Notes: generated by a model not told the origin, from the letters alone. Shown: positions 17,325-27,394, numbered from the stretch's first letter. The stretch: 64,000 bases of DNA from Bacteroidota bacterium (GCA_029262855.1 JAJCYP010000022.1:1-64000), one strand, 5' to 3'. Program-made: numbers and translations.

Positions 17325-18506
17325 TTGCACCGGAACGCCAGAATGGGGCGCTCGTTGGTGGGAACGCTCCCACGCGCGGGTCCGTCCGGCGGCCGATCGG
17401 TCCCGGTATCCTGCGCCTCGACACCCTCTGGCTTGCGCATCGGCTCCATCGAACTTGGCGATCGCCCGGTATTTCTGGCTCCCATGGAGGATGTCAGCGA
17501 TCCGCCCTTCCGGCTGCTCTGCAAGCGGTTCGGAGCGGACCTGCTGTACACCGAGTTCATTTCTTCCGGGGGTCTGGTCTACGGGGCCGACGGATCGCAC
17601 CAGAAGCTGGATTTCTACGAGACCGAGCGGCCGCTCGCCATTCAGATATTCGGCGGCGATGTCGAGAAGGTGCGTGAGGCAGCAGCGATCGTCGAGGTGG
17701 CCGGGCCGGACATTATCGACATTAATTTCGGATGCCCCGTCAAGAAGGTGGTCTGCAAGGATGGCGGTGCTGGCATTCTGCGCAACTTGCCCAAGATGGA
17801 GGCGATCACCACCGCGGTGATCGAGGAGTCTTCGCGTCCGGTCACGGTCAAGACCCGACTGGGATGGAATGATGAATCCATCCGGATCATCGAGGTCGCC
17901 AGGATGCTGGAGGGAATCGGTGTGCAGGCTCTGGCCGTTCACGCCCGAACCCGGGCCCAGATGTACCGCGGAGAGGCCCGATGGCAGTGGCTCCGGAAGA
18001 TCAAGGAGGAGAGCGGAATTGAGATTCCACTCATCGGCAACGGCGATGCCACGACGCCCGAGAAGATCGAGGCCATGTTTGAACAGACCGGCGTCGATGC
18101 GGTGATGGTTGGTCGGGGTGCGATCGGCAACCCGTGGATCTTCCGGGACCTGAAGGTCTACCGTGAGACGGGCGAAGTGCCGCCCCGGCCCAGCTGGGAG
18201 GAGCGAATGGTCGTGGTGGCGGAGCACCTGACGCTCAAGTGCGAATGGCTGGGCGAACGCAAGGGCGTACTGGAGATGCGCCGCATGTACGGGGGCTACC
18301 TCAAGGGCTTCCGGAATGCGAGCCGGCTTCGTATGCTGATGATGGAAGAGGTAACCCGCGATGGTGCGCTGGAAGTGCTGCTGAACTTCCGGGAAGACGA
18401 CGATGCGCCGGTCATTGCCACGGCCCCCCGTCCGGCGGGAATGACGGCCGCGATGAAGGCCAAACTGCCGGTTCCGGCCAACCGCCGGACGAAGGCCGTA
18501 GCCTGA
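17325..18506 (+). CDS. dusB: tRNA-dihydrouridine synthase
   Basis: This FMN-dependent enzyme reduces uridine to dihydrouridine in tRNA D loops. Motifs include FLAPMEDVSDPPFR, DIINFG-type DINFGCPVKKVVCKDGGAG with the catalytic Cys, AVHARTRAQMYRGEA, IPLIGNGDATTPE and VMVGRGAIGNPWIF. The ATG at 17325 gives 393 residues. The first 36 residues are Arg/Pro-rich and atypical, so TTG 17433 (protein starting LRIGSIELG, 357 residues) is a likely true start. DusB is the closest assignment. Confidence 0.9.
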   Translation: MHRNARMGRSLVGTLPRAGPSGGRSVPVSCASTPSGLRIGSIELGDRPVFLAPMEDVSDPPFRLLCKRFGADLLYTEFISSGGLVYGADGSHQKLDFYETERPLAIQIFGGDVEKVREAAAIVEVAGPDIIDINFGCPVKKVVCKDGGAGILRNLPKMEAITTAVIEESSRPVTVKTRLGWNDESIRIIEVARMLEGIGVQALAVHARTRAQMYRGEARWQWLRKIKEESGIEIPLIGNGDATTPEKIEAMFEQTGVDAVMVGRGAIGNPWIFRDLKVYRETGEVPPRPSWEERMVVVAEHLTLKCEWLGERKGVLEMRRMYGGYLKGFRNASRLRMLMMEEVTRDGALEVLLNFREDDDAPVIATAPRPAGMTAAMKAKLPVPANRRTKAVA

Positions 18507-18765
18507 TCGGGTTTGTACTCCATCCGGCGGGCAGTGGGTTTTGGGGCACAATTCAGTGCACTTGCACACCAAATGCCGTGTCGGCGTGTCTATACATGAA
18601 TAGATAATTCTCAAAAGGGGAAAAAATTAGCATCCCCTGTAACTCTGCGGAAACCTGACCCGTAGGGCTGTTAACAAAGCAGTCATCACATCCCTTCCCA
18701 TCGGAAGCGCAACCGGGATGTGGTCGGCTTCAAGCCCCACGCTACACTCTCCACTCAGGTATCCC

Positions 18766-21081
18766 ATGACCCGGAGCTACAGAATTATTCTGGCAGGCGT
18801 CCTTGCGCTGACGATCGTCCTGCCATCAGCTGCCCAGACATCACGCCAGGTATCAGCCACCAAGCTGACGGACCCCGACACCTTCGTCCCCAACGTGAAG
18901 CCGGTCGTGGCTCCACGGGCGATGTCCGGCGAAATTCACATCGACGGCGACCTCACGGATTCGGGGTGGCAGTCCGCAGAGAAGGCTGTCAATTTCTCCG
19001 AGACCAATCCAGGCGACCAGACCAAGCCGCCAATTGGCATCGAAGTCTGGACCACCTACGATGCGAACAACATCTACTTCGCGTTCCTCATCGAAGACGA
19101 CCCGGACGCCGTCCGGGTCAACATGAGTGATCGGGATGCGATCTGGCAGGACGACTATGTCGGCGTCATTCTGGATACGTACGGAACGAGCACGTGGTCG
19201 TACTTCCTCGCTTCAAACCCGATAGGCATCCAGGGCGACACCCGGATCATCAGCGGCGGAAATGAGGATATCGGATTCGATATCATTTTCCAGACCGATG
19301 GCAAAGTCACCGAGTCGGGCTATCAGGTGGAGATGGCGGTTCCCTTCCAGAGTCTGAGATTCTCGAAGGCGGAGGTTCAGGACTGGAGCATCAACTTCTG
19401 GATCACGCATCCCCGGGATAGCCGAAACACCTACTCCTGGGCGGCCATCTCGCGGGACGATCCATGCTGGCTCTGCCAGATGGGCTCCGTCCGGGGCATC
19501 ACGGGCGCTGCTCCGTCGGGCAAATTCGAATTCCTGCCGGCCTTCACCGGATCGCAGGCCGCCTCACTCCCGAACTTCGACGATCCCACGGGTGGCCTGG
19601 ACAACGGGCGCATGTCAACCGACCCGTCGTTTGGAGCGAAGTACTCGTTTTCCTCCAACCTGGTAGCGGATGTGGCCGTCAATCCCGACTTCAGCCAGAT
19701 TGAATCTGATGCAGCCCAGATCGACGTGAACTCGACGTTCGCTCTCTTCTTCGATGAGCGGCGGCCGTTCTTCCAGGAGGGGAGCGAGTTGTTTGATACG
19801 CCCACCCAGACAGTGTACACGCGGTCGATCAACAACCCACGAGGTGTGGCCAAGGTGACCGGACGAGCGGGAAAGACCAGTTTCTCCTACGTCGGCGGGT
19901 TCGATCAGGACAGCCCGATCATTCTGCCTTTTGAGGAGCGCAGCCGCTTTGTGGAGGCAGGCGAAAGCTATTCGAGCCTCCTGCGTCTCAAGCAGGAATT
20001 CGGGACAAACAGTCACGTGGGTGCCCTCGTGACGGACCGTCGCTACACCGAGGTCGGAGGCTCCGGCTCCACGTTCGCACTGGACGGCAATATCCGGCTG
20101 TCCAACTCGGTTTCGCTGCAGACACAGCTGACGGCCAGCCAGACGGCGGAAGCCAACGACGCCGAACTCTCGGAGCAGGTAGGGGACATCACCTTTGATG
20201 ACGGAAAGCGGACGGGTGCCTTCGATGGAGAGTCCTTCGCGGGCTGGGCCGCAGACGTCGAGCTGAACCGCAATACACGCCACATGTACACGGAGGTGAG
20301 CTACAAGGCGCGCAACCCCACATTCCGCGCGGCGAACGGTTTCATCACCCAGAACAACCAGCAGGAGGCGTTTTTCTTCACGAACTACACCTTCTTTCGG
20401 GATTCCGATTCCTTCATCCAGCGAATCTCGCCGCAGACGATGGGCGGCTACTTCTGGAATTTCGAGGGTCAGCGGAAGGACGAATTCCTGTGGGTCGGCT
20501 TGAACATGCAGATGAAGGGCCAGACGTGGATGAACGCGCGCGTTCTGGTGGCGAGCAACGAACGGTTTGCCGGAGAGGACTTTCGCGGGATGAACCGGTT
20601 CAACTTCAATGTCAACTCAAACTTCAGTCAGCGTATGCAGGTGGGCGCGTTCGTCGCCTACGGGGATGCGATCTCCCGCAATCCGTCCAACCCGGAGATG
20701 GGTACGGGGACTGACCTGAGTGTCTGGACCACGCTCAAGCCAACGTCGCGCCTCTCATTCAGCCCTCGCATCAGCTTCTCGCGACTCGAGAGCCAGGCCG
20801 CAGGCGAGGAGATTTTTTCCGGGTACATCCTGCGGACGCGGACCAACTACCAGTTTACCAAGCGTCTATTCATCCGGGTGATTGCCCAGTACAACGATTT
20901 CGCCAAACGCTTGGAGATCGATCCGCTGGTGACCTACAAGGTGAATCCGTTCACCGCCGTCTACGTCGGCTCGACGCACGACTTCCTGGACTTCGACCAG
21001 AGCACAAACGGTCAGAACCCCGGGTTCTACCAGACGCAGCGGCAGATCTTCTTCAAACTCCAGTACCTCTTCCGGATATAA
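18766..21081 (+). CDS. DUF5916 outer-membrane protein with CBM9-like N-terminus
   Basis: ATG 18766 gives a 771-residue protein with a signal peptide (LALTIVLPSAAQ). Residues about 45-240 form a CBM9-like domain (GEIHIDGDLTDSGWQSAEKAVNF, then VWTTYDANNIYFAFLIEDD). The remainder is the DUF5916 barrel-like region (FSQIESDAAQIDVNSTFALF, RRPFFQEGSELFD) and it ends in an aromatic strand (FFKLQYLFRI), as outer-membrane proteins do. The substrate is unknown; carbohydrate binding is inferred from the N-terminal domain. The pseudogene at 3577 is a deleted relative. A strong terminator follows. Confidence 0.85.
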   Translation: MTRSYRIILAGVLALTIVLPSAAQTSRQVSATKLTDPDTFVPNVKPVVAPRAMSGEIHIDGDLTDSGWQSAEKAVNFSETNPGDQTKPPIGIEVWTTYDANNIYFAFLIEDDPDAVRVNMSDRDAIWQDDYVGVILDTYGTSTWSYFLASNPIGIQGDTRIISGGNEDIGFDIIFQTDGKVTESGYQVEMAVPFQSLRFSKAEVQDWSINFWITHPRDSRNTYSWAAISRDDPCWLCQMGSVRGITGAAPSGKFEFLPAFTGSQAASLPNFDDPTGGLDNGRMSTDPSFGAKYSFSSNLVADVAVNPDFSQIESDAAQIDVNSTFALFFDERRPFFQEGSELFDTPTQTVYTRSINNPRGVAKVTGRAGKTSFSYVGGFDQDSPIILPFEERSRFVEAGESYSSLLRLKQEFGTNSHVGALVTDRRYTEVGGSGSTFALDGNIRLSNSVSLQTQLTASQTAEANDAELSEQVGDITFDDGKRTGAFDGESFAGWAADVELNRNTRHMYTEVSYKARNPTFRAANGFITQNNQQEAFFFTNYTFFRDSDSFIQRISPQTMGGYFWNFEGQRKDEFLWVGLNMQMKGQTWMNARVLVASNERFAGEDFRGMNRFNFNVNSNFSQRMQVGAFVAYGDAISRNPSNPEMGTGTDLSVWTTLKPTSRLSFSPRISFSRLESQAAGEEIFSGYILRTRTNYQFTKRLFIRVIAQYNDFAKRLEIDPLVTYKVNPFTAVYVGSTHDFLDFDQSTNGQNPGFYQTQRQIFFKLQYLFRI

Positions 21082-21123
21082 ACCCGGAAATGGCCGCCGG
21101 TCAGGGAGGGTCAGCGGCCTATT

Positions 21124-21164
21124 GGGGGGCATCACCTGTGTGGAGGGGATGCCCCCCCTTTTCT
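21124..21164 (+). terminator. Rho-independent terminator of the DUF5916 gene
   Basis: The stem GGGGGGCATC (21124-21133) pairs with GATGCCCCCC (21148-21157) and is followed by CTTTTCTT. It lies 43 bp after the stop codon and fits a classical intrinsic terminator. Confidence 0.85.
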
Positions 21165-21203
21165 TGTCGCGGGCGTCGGGCGGCGGCCTATCGGGGCAGG
21201 CGC

Positions 21204-22382
21204 CTACCGGGGCAGCACGGGCTGGACCCACGCCATCTCCGTCTCGCCCTCCCGGTATGGATTGTCTTTGACCGCCGTCGAAACCACCGTGGCCCGCACG
21301 AAGAGCTCCGATCCATCCAGCGTGTAGCTGGCCTCAAGGCCCGATACCGTTGCGAGCACCTCACCGGGCTGGGCCGGATCGCGGGTTCCGATAAAGTGTG
21401 TCGTATAGCTGACACCCTCCTCCGGCTCGATGTGTACTGAGAGCGTCCGTCCGTCGAAGCCGACCTCGCGAAGTGTCACGCCGGAGGACGAATAGAAGTC
21501 GCCAATCAGCAGCGAGCCGATGAGTGGGCCCGACTCCAGACGTCGAGCGCGGACCATGACCCATCCTCGACCCGTGTTCGCCAGTCCAACGCGCTGCTCG
21601 TGGTAGCTGTGGGCATCATCGACAGCGAGTCCGTAGAGCAACTCTCCTCCGTTGAGCAATCGCTGGGTGTTCACGTAGTCCCACATGGCCTCGGTGCCAG
21701 GCCGTTCAGAATCGCCCTCGTTGTGAACCGCCGGATGCCCGTTGTAGACCTCGAAAAAGTGCTCGCCGGTCAGGGGCACGAGGTCATCCGGCGTCACGGC
21801 CCAACCGAAGTTGGGGTGGTTGACGTGAGGAAGAATGGGCACCCGAAGCGACTCGGCCTGCGCCAGCACGGCATCGATGTTTCGCTGCAGGACGTCGGTC
21901 ACACTGGATCCGCCCCTGGGGCCGATACGCGCCTGGATGTTGGTGGCGTTGAGGTGCAGGGGTTTTCCTTCGAAGCCGTCGGTGATCTCTTCCGCCTGGA
22001 CGACCAGGAAAGAGTCTGCCACGTTGAAGAGGCCGCTGTACTCGGCGAAGGTCTTCAGGCGCACCTGCAGCGTGTCGTTCTCCACGCGGTACTCGATCCA
22101 GGAATCTGGGAATGCTGCGTCGTATTTCTGCATCGCTGCTTCCCGGTCAGGCAGCACCGGCAGCCACCGTTCACCCTCTGCAAGCGTGTTATGGTCGGAG
22201 AGGGCCACGAAGTCATAGCCCGCCTCCCGGTACCAGGCGATTATGGACTCCGGAAAATCGTCCCCGTCACTCCAGAGGGAGTGCGTGTGTAGGTTGCCTT
22301 TGAACCAGTGCAGGGGCTCCGGTTCGGGTGTCGAACAGGCCGCCAGGATGAGCAGCAGGAGGACGGATCCGGTTCGGGACAT
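21204..22382 (-). CDS. PHP-domain metal-dependent hydrolase, lipoprotein
   Basis: ATG 22382 gives 392 residues with a lipobox (LLLILAAC). The PHP (polymerase and histidinol phosphatase-like) metal motifs are NLHTHSLWSDGDD, FVALSDHNTLAEG, ILPHVNHPNFGWA and, later, LAVDDAHSYHEQ. PHP proteins are usually phosphoesterases. Histidinol-phosphatase activity occurs in one PHP subfamily, but a secreted lipoprotein is not expected to serve histidine synthesis. The substrate is unknown. Confidence 0.85.
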   Translation of the reverse strand: MSRTGSVLLLLILAACSTPEPEPLHWFKGNLHTHSLWSDGDDFPESIIAWYREAGYDFVALSDHNTLAEGERWLPVLPDREAAMQKYDAAFPDSWIEYRVENDTLQVRLKTFAEYSGLFNVADSFLVVQAEEITDGFEGKPLHLNATNIQARIGPRGGSSVTDVLQRNIDAVLAQAESLRVPILPHVNHPNFGWAVTPDDLVPLTGEHFFEVYNGHPAVHNEGDSERPGTEAMWDYVNTQRLLNGGELLYGLAVDDAHSYHEQRVGLANTGRGWVMVRARRLESGPLIGSLLIGDFYSSSGVTLREVGFDGRTLSVHIEPEEGVSYTTHFIGTRDPAQPGEVLATVSGLEASYTLDGSELFVRATVVSTAVKDNPYREGETEMAWVQPVLPR

Positions 22383-22437
22383 AAGATCAGCGGTCGGATG
22401 AACCCGCAATCTAGACCAGGCTAAACATCGAATCAGG

Positions 22438-23460
22438 CTACCGCCTCGCTTCCATCAGGTACTCGTCTCCACGACCCTTGATGTTCTCGTCCCAGTGCTG
22501 CATCCAGCCGGCCCCTTCCTTCTCAAGCCGATCCCAGTCGACATCCATGGGGACAATTGGCGAGGCCATCCAGGAAGGAAGTCGATCGGCGGGAATATCC
22601 TGGCGTACTGGGATCCGAAAGTACCGCTCTGCTTGCCTGACAAGCGCGGAGTCGGAGGTGACGAATTCGTAGAACTCGCGCGCGGCAGCCTGATTCGGTC
22701 CTCCCTTGACGAGCGCGATGGCGTCGTTCAGGATGGGGGTCCCGCTGGCGGGAACGGCAAACCCGAACGGGTAGCCGTTCAGCTCGGACTGGATCTCGGT
22801 GTCGGGCAAATTCCAGAGCGACACATCGCCTTCCTCCCTCGCAATCTTGAGGTAGAGCTGGGTCGGATCCGCGGTGTACGTCTTGGTATTCGCATCCAGA
22901 CGGGCCAGCCACTCATATCCTTCTTCCACCGTGGGTTGACGCATGATCAAGGCACCCCAGATGGTCCGCATGGTGCTTGACGCAAGCGGGTACCGGATGA
23001 TGATCCGATCGTGCCAGACCGGCTCCAACAGATCGTCCCAGTCTGCTGGGCGCTCGGCCTCGGCAACCGTTCGGGTGTTGAACAGGATGACCTCCGGAGT
23101 CAGGTACGTGGCGTACCAGGCATCGTTCGCGTCGTAGGAGCCCGGCGGCATGGCAGCGGCCCAACTGGGTCGATAGGGCTCGAGCAGGCCTTCCGCCGCT
23201 GCCTTGGAGAACGTCGGACCGTCGCCACCCCACCAGAGCGAGGCCTGGGGATTGGCCGACTCGGTTCGGATTCGGTCATAGGCGTCCTGGCCTCCCATAT
23301 CGATCCACCGGATGTCGACGTCGGGTCGGGCGGCCTCGAAAGCCAGCTCGTACTCCCCCAGCATTTCCTTGCCATGGGGCGAGTAGATCACCAGGCGCTC
23401 GCGGGAATCACTGGCGCAACCGGCCAGGAGGAGAACAAGAAGTGTGACCGAAGTGCGCAT
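22438..23460 (-). CDS. ABC-type substrate-binding lipoprotein (iron/family 1 type)
   Basis: The 340-residue protein has a lipoprotein signal (MRTSVTLLVLLLAGC) and a periplasmic binding fold: VIYSPHGKEMLGEYELAFEA, WWGGDGPTFSKAAAEGLLE and FALVKGGPNQAAAREFYEFV-like C-lobe features. It resembles FbpA/AfuA-type ferric or small-anion binding proteins. No permease or ATPase gene is adjacent, so it is an orphan here. Its ATG follows the helicase stop after one base, which puts it in the helicase operon. Confidence 0.82.
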   Translation of the reverse strand: MRTSVTLLVLLLAGCASDSRERLVIYSPHGKEMLGEYELAFEAARPDVDIRWIDMGGQDAYDRIRTESANPQASLWWGGDGPTFSKAAAEGLLEPYRPSWAAAMPPGSYDANDAWYATYLTPEVILFNTRTVAEAERPADWDDLLEPVWHDRIIIRYPLASSTMRTIWGALIMRQPTVEEGYEWLARLDANTKTYTADPTQLYLKIAREEGDVSLWNLPDTEIQSELNGYPFGFAVPASGTPILNDAIALVKGGPNQAAAREFYEFVTSDSALVRQAERYFRIPVRQDIPADRLPSWMASPIVPMDVDWDRLEKEGAGWMQHWDENIKGRGDEYLMEARR

Positions 23461-23461
23461 G

Positions 23462-25840
23462 CTATCCTATCCGCTGAAGGTGGGCGAAGCGGAGCATCAG
23501 TTTCTTCTCGCCGACCTCCTTGAAGAAAACCACGGCCTTGGCCTGGGGGCCATTGCCCTCGATGGCGATGATCTTGCCCTCACCGAACGTCCCGTGCTCC
23601 ACACGCATTCCGGCGGCCAAGTCCGCGGACTCCTCGGCGTCGTAGACGATCCGTCTTCCGGCAGGCTCGGCCTTTGATGGGCCGGGAGCCGTACCCTGCC
23701 GACGGGCGGCCGGAGGCTTGGTGTTGTGGGTCCGTCCTTTTTCGCTGGGACCCTTCGTTCCGCCGAGTGGCCGCCGGTAGTAGAAGGGGTCCATCTCGGT
23801 GTAGTTGCCTGATCCGGATGACCGCTGTAATCGATCCTGCTTCGACGAGAACGGCTCGCCGGCCTCGGTCCTCAGCAGATCGCCACTGAGTTCATCCAGG
23901 AAGCGGCTGCGAATGCCGGACTGGTGTTCGCCGTACCGGTAGCGACTCCGGGCATAGGTCAGGTAGAGATAGCGTTCGGCCCGCGTCGCCCCGACGTAAA
24001 ACAGGCGCCGCTCCTCTTCGAGCTCCTCAGGATCCTGCATGGCTCCCGATAGCGGAAAGAGACCTTCTTCCAGACCGGTTACGAACACGGCCTTGTACTC
24101 CAGACCCTTGGACGCGTGCATGGTCATCAGCGTGACCTTGTCGTCAAAATCTCCCCCGGAGTCCGCATCGGTAAGCAGCGAGACCTCCTGCAGGAAGGCA
24201 CTCAGTGTATCCGGGGTATCAGGGTTGTCGGAAAACTCACGAACCGCGGAAACGAGCTCCTCCAGGTTCTCCCTGCGGACCAGGTTCTCTGGCGTGTGTT
24301 CGCGCATCAACTCGTGTGTCAGTCCGGCCTCGTTGAGAATCGACCGCATGAGATCGCCGGCCGGCTCCGTCTCCGCCTTGCCCATGAATCCGTCCATCAT
24401 GGTGCGGAATCTGGCCATCGCGTTCCGAGCGCGCGAAGACAGTCCGGGGACTTCACTTACCCGTTCGAGGGCCTCCCAGGCGGTAACCCCGGCGCCCTTG
24501 GCCCACTGAAAGAGCAGGTCCTGCGACTTGTTGCCGATCCCGCGGGTGGGGTAGTTGATGACGCGCCGAAGGCTGCCGTCGTCGTATGGGTTGACCACCA
24601 GTCGCATGTAGCTGATGGCATCCTTGATTTCCTTCCGCTGATAGAAGGAAACGCCGCCAACAATGCGGTACGGCACGTCTTCCCGGCGCAGCGATTCCTC
24701 AATGGAACGGCTCTGGGCGTTCGTCCGGTACAGGACGGCAATGTCCCTGTAGCGAATGCCGTGTCTCAGGCAAAGGTCACGAACGCGTCGCTCGATTTTT
24801 TGCGCCTCATCCCGCTCGGACAGCGCCTCCATGACGATGATCGGATCGCCCTGGTCATTCTCTGTCCAGAGCTCCTTTTCGATCTGCTTCGAGTTTCCCT
24901 TGATGATGGCGTCGGCAAGGGCCACAATCGCCTTGCTGGATCGGTAGTTCTGCTCCAGGCGGACCGTTCTCGCCTCCGGATAATCCCGCTGGAACGACAG
25001 GATGTTTCCGATGTCGGCACCACGAAAGGCATAGATGCTCTGCGCATCGTCGCCCACGACACACAGGTTGTGGTGGCCGTCTGAGAGGAGCTTCGCCAGG
25101 ATGTACTGGGCGTGGTTGGTGTCCTGGTACTCATCGATGTGGATGTACTGCCACAGGAACCGGTACCGCTCGAGGGTCTCCGGATGATTGCGGAACAGTT
25201 CGATGGGCTTCAGCAGCAGGTCGTCGAAGTCCATGGCGTTGGACGCACGCAGGAGATCCTGGTACGGCCCGTAGACCTTGGCCGCCTTCTCCTGGGCAGG
25301 CCCCACCGCCAGCCTGGCATACTCCGAGGCGCCAATGAGCCGATTCTTGGCGCCAGAAATGAGGCTGTACATGGACCGCGGCGAGAATTGCTTCGGATCG
25401 ATGTTGTACTCATTCAAAAGCTGCCGAAGTGCGCGCTTGGTATCGTCGGAGTCGTAGATCGAAAAATCCGACGTGTACCCGATCTGCTTGCCCTCCTTCC
25501 TCAGCAGGCGGGCGAACGTGGAGTGGAAGGTCCCGATGGTCATCCCCTTGGACTGATCGCCGATCAGTTCGTACACGCGGTGCCGCATTTCGCGGGCCGC
25601 CTTGTTCGTGAACGTGATGGCCAGAATCTGGTGGGGCCGGGCCTTGCCGGAAGCCAGCAAGTAGGCGATTCTGTGGGTCAGTGTCCGTGTCTTACCCGAA
25701 CCCGGTCCTGCGATGATCAGGACGGGACCATCCGCCGCCGCCGCCGCTTCCTGCTGTGCCTCGTTCAGCCCTGACAGGATGTCGGCTGTATTCAGTTCCG
25801 GTTGGGCATCCAGAGCAGGGAGGAGGCTGTATTGCTTCAT
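23462..25840 (-). CDS. pcrA: UvrD/PcrA-type 3'-5' DNA helicase
   Basis: This 792-residue superfamily 1A helicase has all core motifs: LNEAQQEAA (Q motif), IAGPGSGKTRTLTHR (Walker A), ITFTNKAAREM (Ia), IDEYQDTN (II), VVGDDAQSIYAFRGADI (III), RLEQNYRSSKAIV (IV), TMHASKGLEYKAVFVTG (V) and YVGATRAERYLYL (VI). It unwinds DNA in repair and replication restart. The C-terminal tail (about 690-792) is variable and ends in a Tudor-like RNA-polymerase-binding patch (GMRVEHGTFGEGKIIAIEG), typical of PcrA. The orphan binding-protein gene follows. Confidence 0.95.
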   Translation of the reverse strand: MKQYSLLPALDAQPELNTADILSGLNEAQQEAAAAADGPVLIIAGPGSGKTRTLTHRIAYLLASGKARPHQILAITFTNKAAREMRHRVYELIGDQSKGMTIGTFHSTFARLLRKEGKQIGYTSDFSIYDSDDTKRALRQLLNEYNIDPKQFSPRSMYSLISGAKNRLIGASEYARLAVGPAQEKAAKVYGPYQDLLRASNAMDFDDLLLKPIELFRNHPETLERYRFLWQYIHIDEYQDTNHAQYILAKLLSDGHHNLCVVGDDAQSIYAFRGADIGNILSFQRDYPEARTVRLEQNYRSSKAIVALADAIIKGNSKQIEKELWTENDQGDPIIVMEALSERDEAQKIERRVRDLCLRHGIRYRDIAVLYRTNAQSRSIEESLRREDVPYRIVGGVSFYQRKEIKDAISYMRLVVNPYDDGSLRRVINYPTRGIGNKSQDLLFQWAKGAGVTAWEALERVSEVPGLSSRARNAMARFRTMMDGFMGKAETEPAGDLMRSILNEAGLTHELMREHTPENLVRRENLEELVSAVREFSDNPDTPDTLSAFLQEVSLLTDADSGGDFDDKVTLMTMHASKGLEYKAVFVTGLEEGLFPLSGAMQDPEELEEERRLFYVGATRAERYLYLTYARSRYRYGEHQSGIRSRFLDELSGDLLRTEAGEPFSSKQDRLQRSSGSGNYTEMDPFYYRRPLGGTKGPSEKGRTHNTKPPAARRQGTAPGPSKAEPAGRRIVYDAEESADLAAGMRVEHGTFGEGKIIAIEGNGPQAKAVVFFKEVGEKKLMLRFAHLQRIG

Positions 25841-25977
25841 GCAGGCTCAGAAACGGGATTCAGGGCGTGGGGAAGGGGACGGCGGGGCCAGATGCAGGGT
25901 GACTGCGGGGGTCCCGGAAAGGCCAGCGCGTCGACGCCTGTTTAGAATTGCCCCGGCGCGTTGGTGTTTCAACATAG

Positions 25978-26010
25978 TTTCCGGCTTCAACCGGTTCGCG
26001 TCTATATTTG
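25978..26010 (+). promoter_or_regulatory. Candidate Bacteroidota-type promoter of the nucleoside transporter
   Basis: TATATTTG (26003-26010) matches the -7 consensus TAnnTTTG. TTTC (25978-25981) lies 21 bp upstream near the -33 position. The transporter ATG is 53 bp downstream. A GC-rich inverted repeat (cccgg-ccagg-ccggg) just after the -7 element would lie in the leader. Confidence 0.45.
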
Positions 26011-26062
26011 CCCGGCCAGGCCGGGCTCCTTCGGCCATTCCGAAAACCATCCGGCAAAGGAA

Positions 26063-27394
26063 ATGGGGTTTGAGTCAATAGCCAGAGGTCTCCTCGGGAT
26101 CGTTGTGATCCTGGGTGTCGCGCTGGCGGTATCGAACAACCGCAGCAAGGTGAACTGGCGGACCGTGGGTGCCGGCCTGGGTCTGCAGCTTATCCTGGCG
26201 ATTTTCCTCCTGAAGGGGACCGCCATGGGAGCGTACTTCGCCCCATTGGCTTGGCCGAAGGCGTTCTTTTCCTGGGTCAGTTCCTTCTTCGTGGTGGTTC
26301 TGGAGTTCACCACGGCCGGAGCCGAGTTCGTCTTCGGGCCCCTTGCGCTTCCGGCAGGGACCGAGGGGAGCATGGGATTCTTCTTCGCCTTTCAGGTCCT
26401 GCCGACGATTGTATTCTTTGGCTCCCTGATGGCCCTTCTGTATCACTTGGGAATAATGCAGAAGATCGTCCAGTACATGGCCTGGGGCGTCAGCAAGTTT
26501 CTGGGGACCTCGGGAGCCGAGTCACTCTCTGTGACCGCGAACATCTTCGTTGGTCAGACCGAGGCGCCGCTTGTGATTAGGCCCTATCTGGAGGGGATGA
26601 CCCGGTCCGAACTCATGGCCATCATGACAGGCGGCATGGCTACGATTGCGGGTGGTGTCATGGCCGCATACATCCAGATGCTGGGAGATCCGTACGCGGT
26701 CGCCCGCGGACTCGAGCTGAGCGTGGGTCGACTCATATTCGCCGAGCACCTGTTGGGAGCCAGCGTCATGGCCGCGCCTGCCGCGCTCATTCTGGCGAAG
26801 ATCATCATTCCCGAAGTCTCCGAACCGGAGACCAGGGGCATGGTCAGGATTGATACCAAGACCGGCTCCGCGAATTCGATCGATGCCATCGCCACGGGTG
26901 CCGTGGACGGCGTGAAGCTCGCTATCAATGTGGGTGGGATGCTGATCGCCTTTCTCGCGATGATCGCCATGGTCAATTACATCCTGGGATGGGGCGCCGG
27001 ATTCTTTGGTGCCGAACTGACGCTTCAGCAGCTCTTGGGTTGGACCATTTCGCCGGTTGCGTGGCTGATCGGGGTGCCCTGGGCTGACGCGGTGGCGTTC
27101 GGGTCACTTCTTGGGACGAAGGTCATCGTGAACGAATTCGTGGCCTACCTGGACCTGTCGAGCGCAATCGCCGCCGGATTGCTGAGTCCGAAGGCCACCA
27201 TCATGGCCACGTTTGCGCTGTGCGGATTCGCCAACCTGTCGTCCATCGCGATTCAGATCGGAGGAATCGGACCGCTGGCTCCGTCGCGAACCGGTGAACT
27301 TGCGGCTCTTGGTGTGCGCGCTGTTCTGGCTGGAACGCTCGCAAACATGATGACCGCGACCATCGCAGGAGCCATCGCATCCGGTACCGCTTGA
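26063..27394 (+). CDS. Concentrative nucleoside transporter (CNT/NupC family)
   Basis: The 443-residue protein (ATG 26063) has many transmembrane helices. It carries the CNT signatures FFGSLMALLYHLGIMQKIV, SLSVTANIFVGQTEAPLVI, GGMATIAGGVMAAYI and SLLGTKVIVNEFVAYLDL. CNT proteins import nucleosides with Na+ or H+; the Na+-binding N-x-x-x-Q-T-E and N-E-F-x-A motifs are intact. It acts in the inner membrane. It stands alone, convergent with the next gene. Confidence 0.93.
   Translation: MGFESIARGLLGIVVILGVALAVSNNRSKVNWRTVGAGLGLQLILAIFLLKGTAMGAYFAPLAWPKAFFSWVSSFFVVVLEFTTAGAEFVFGPLALPAGTEGSMGFFFAFQVLPTIVFFGSLMALLYHLGIMQKIVQYMAWGVSKFLGTSGAESLSVTANIFVGQTEAPLVIRPYLEGMTRSELMAIMTGGMATIAGGVMAAYIQMLGDPYAVARGLELSVGRLIFAEHLLGASVMAAPAALILAKIIIPEVSEPETRGMVRIDTKTGSANSIDAIATGAVDGVKLAINVGGMLIAFLAMIAMVNYILGWGAGFFGAELTLQQLLGWTISPVAWLIGVPWADAVAFGSLLGTKVIVNEFVAYLDLSSAIAAGLLSPKATIMATFALCGFANLSSIAIQIGGIGPLAPSRTGELAALGVRAVLAGTLANMMTATIAGAIASGTA

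Noticed and set aside
17007-18614. 535-codon minus-strand frame opposite dusB
   Set aside because: The composition is that of an antisense shadow. dusB on the plus strand has complete motifs; only the small PLDc_N-like gene at 17003-17272 (another frame) is supported.
21204-22382. PHP-domain protein as the missing histidinol-phosphatase
   Set aside because: It has a lipoprotein signal and is expected outside the cytoplasm, so it does not fit histidine synthesis.
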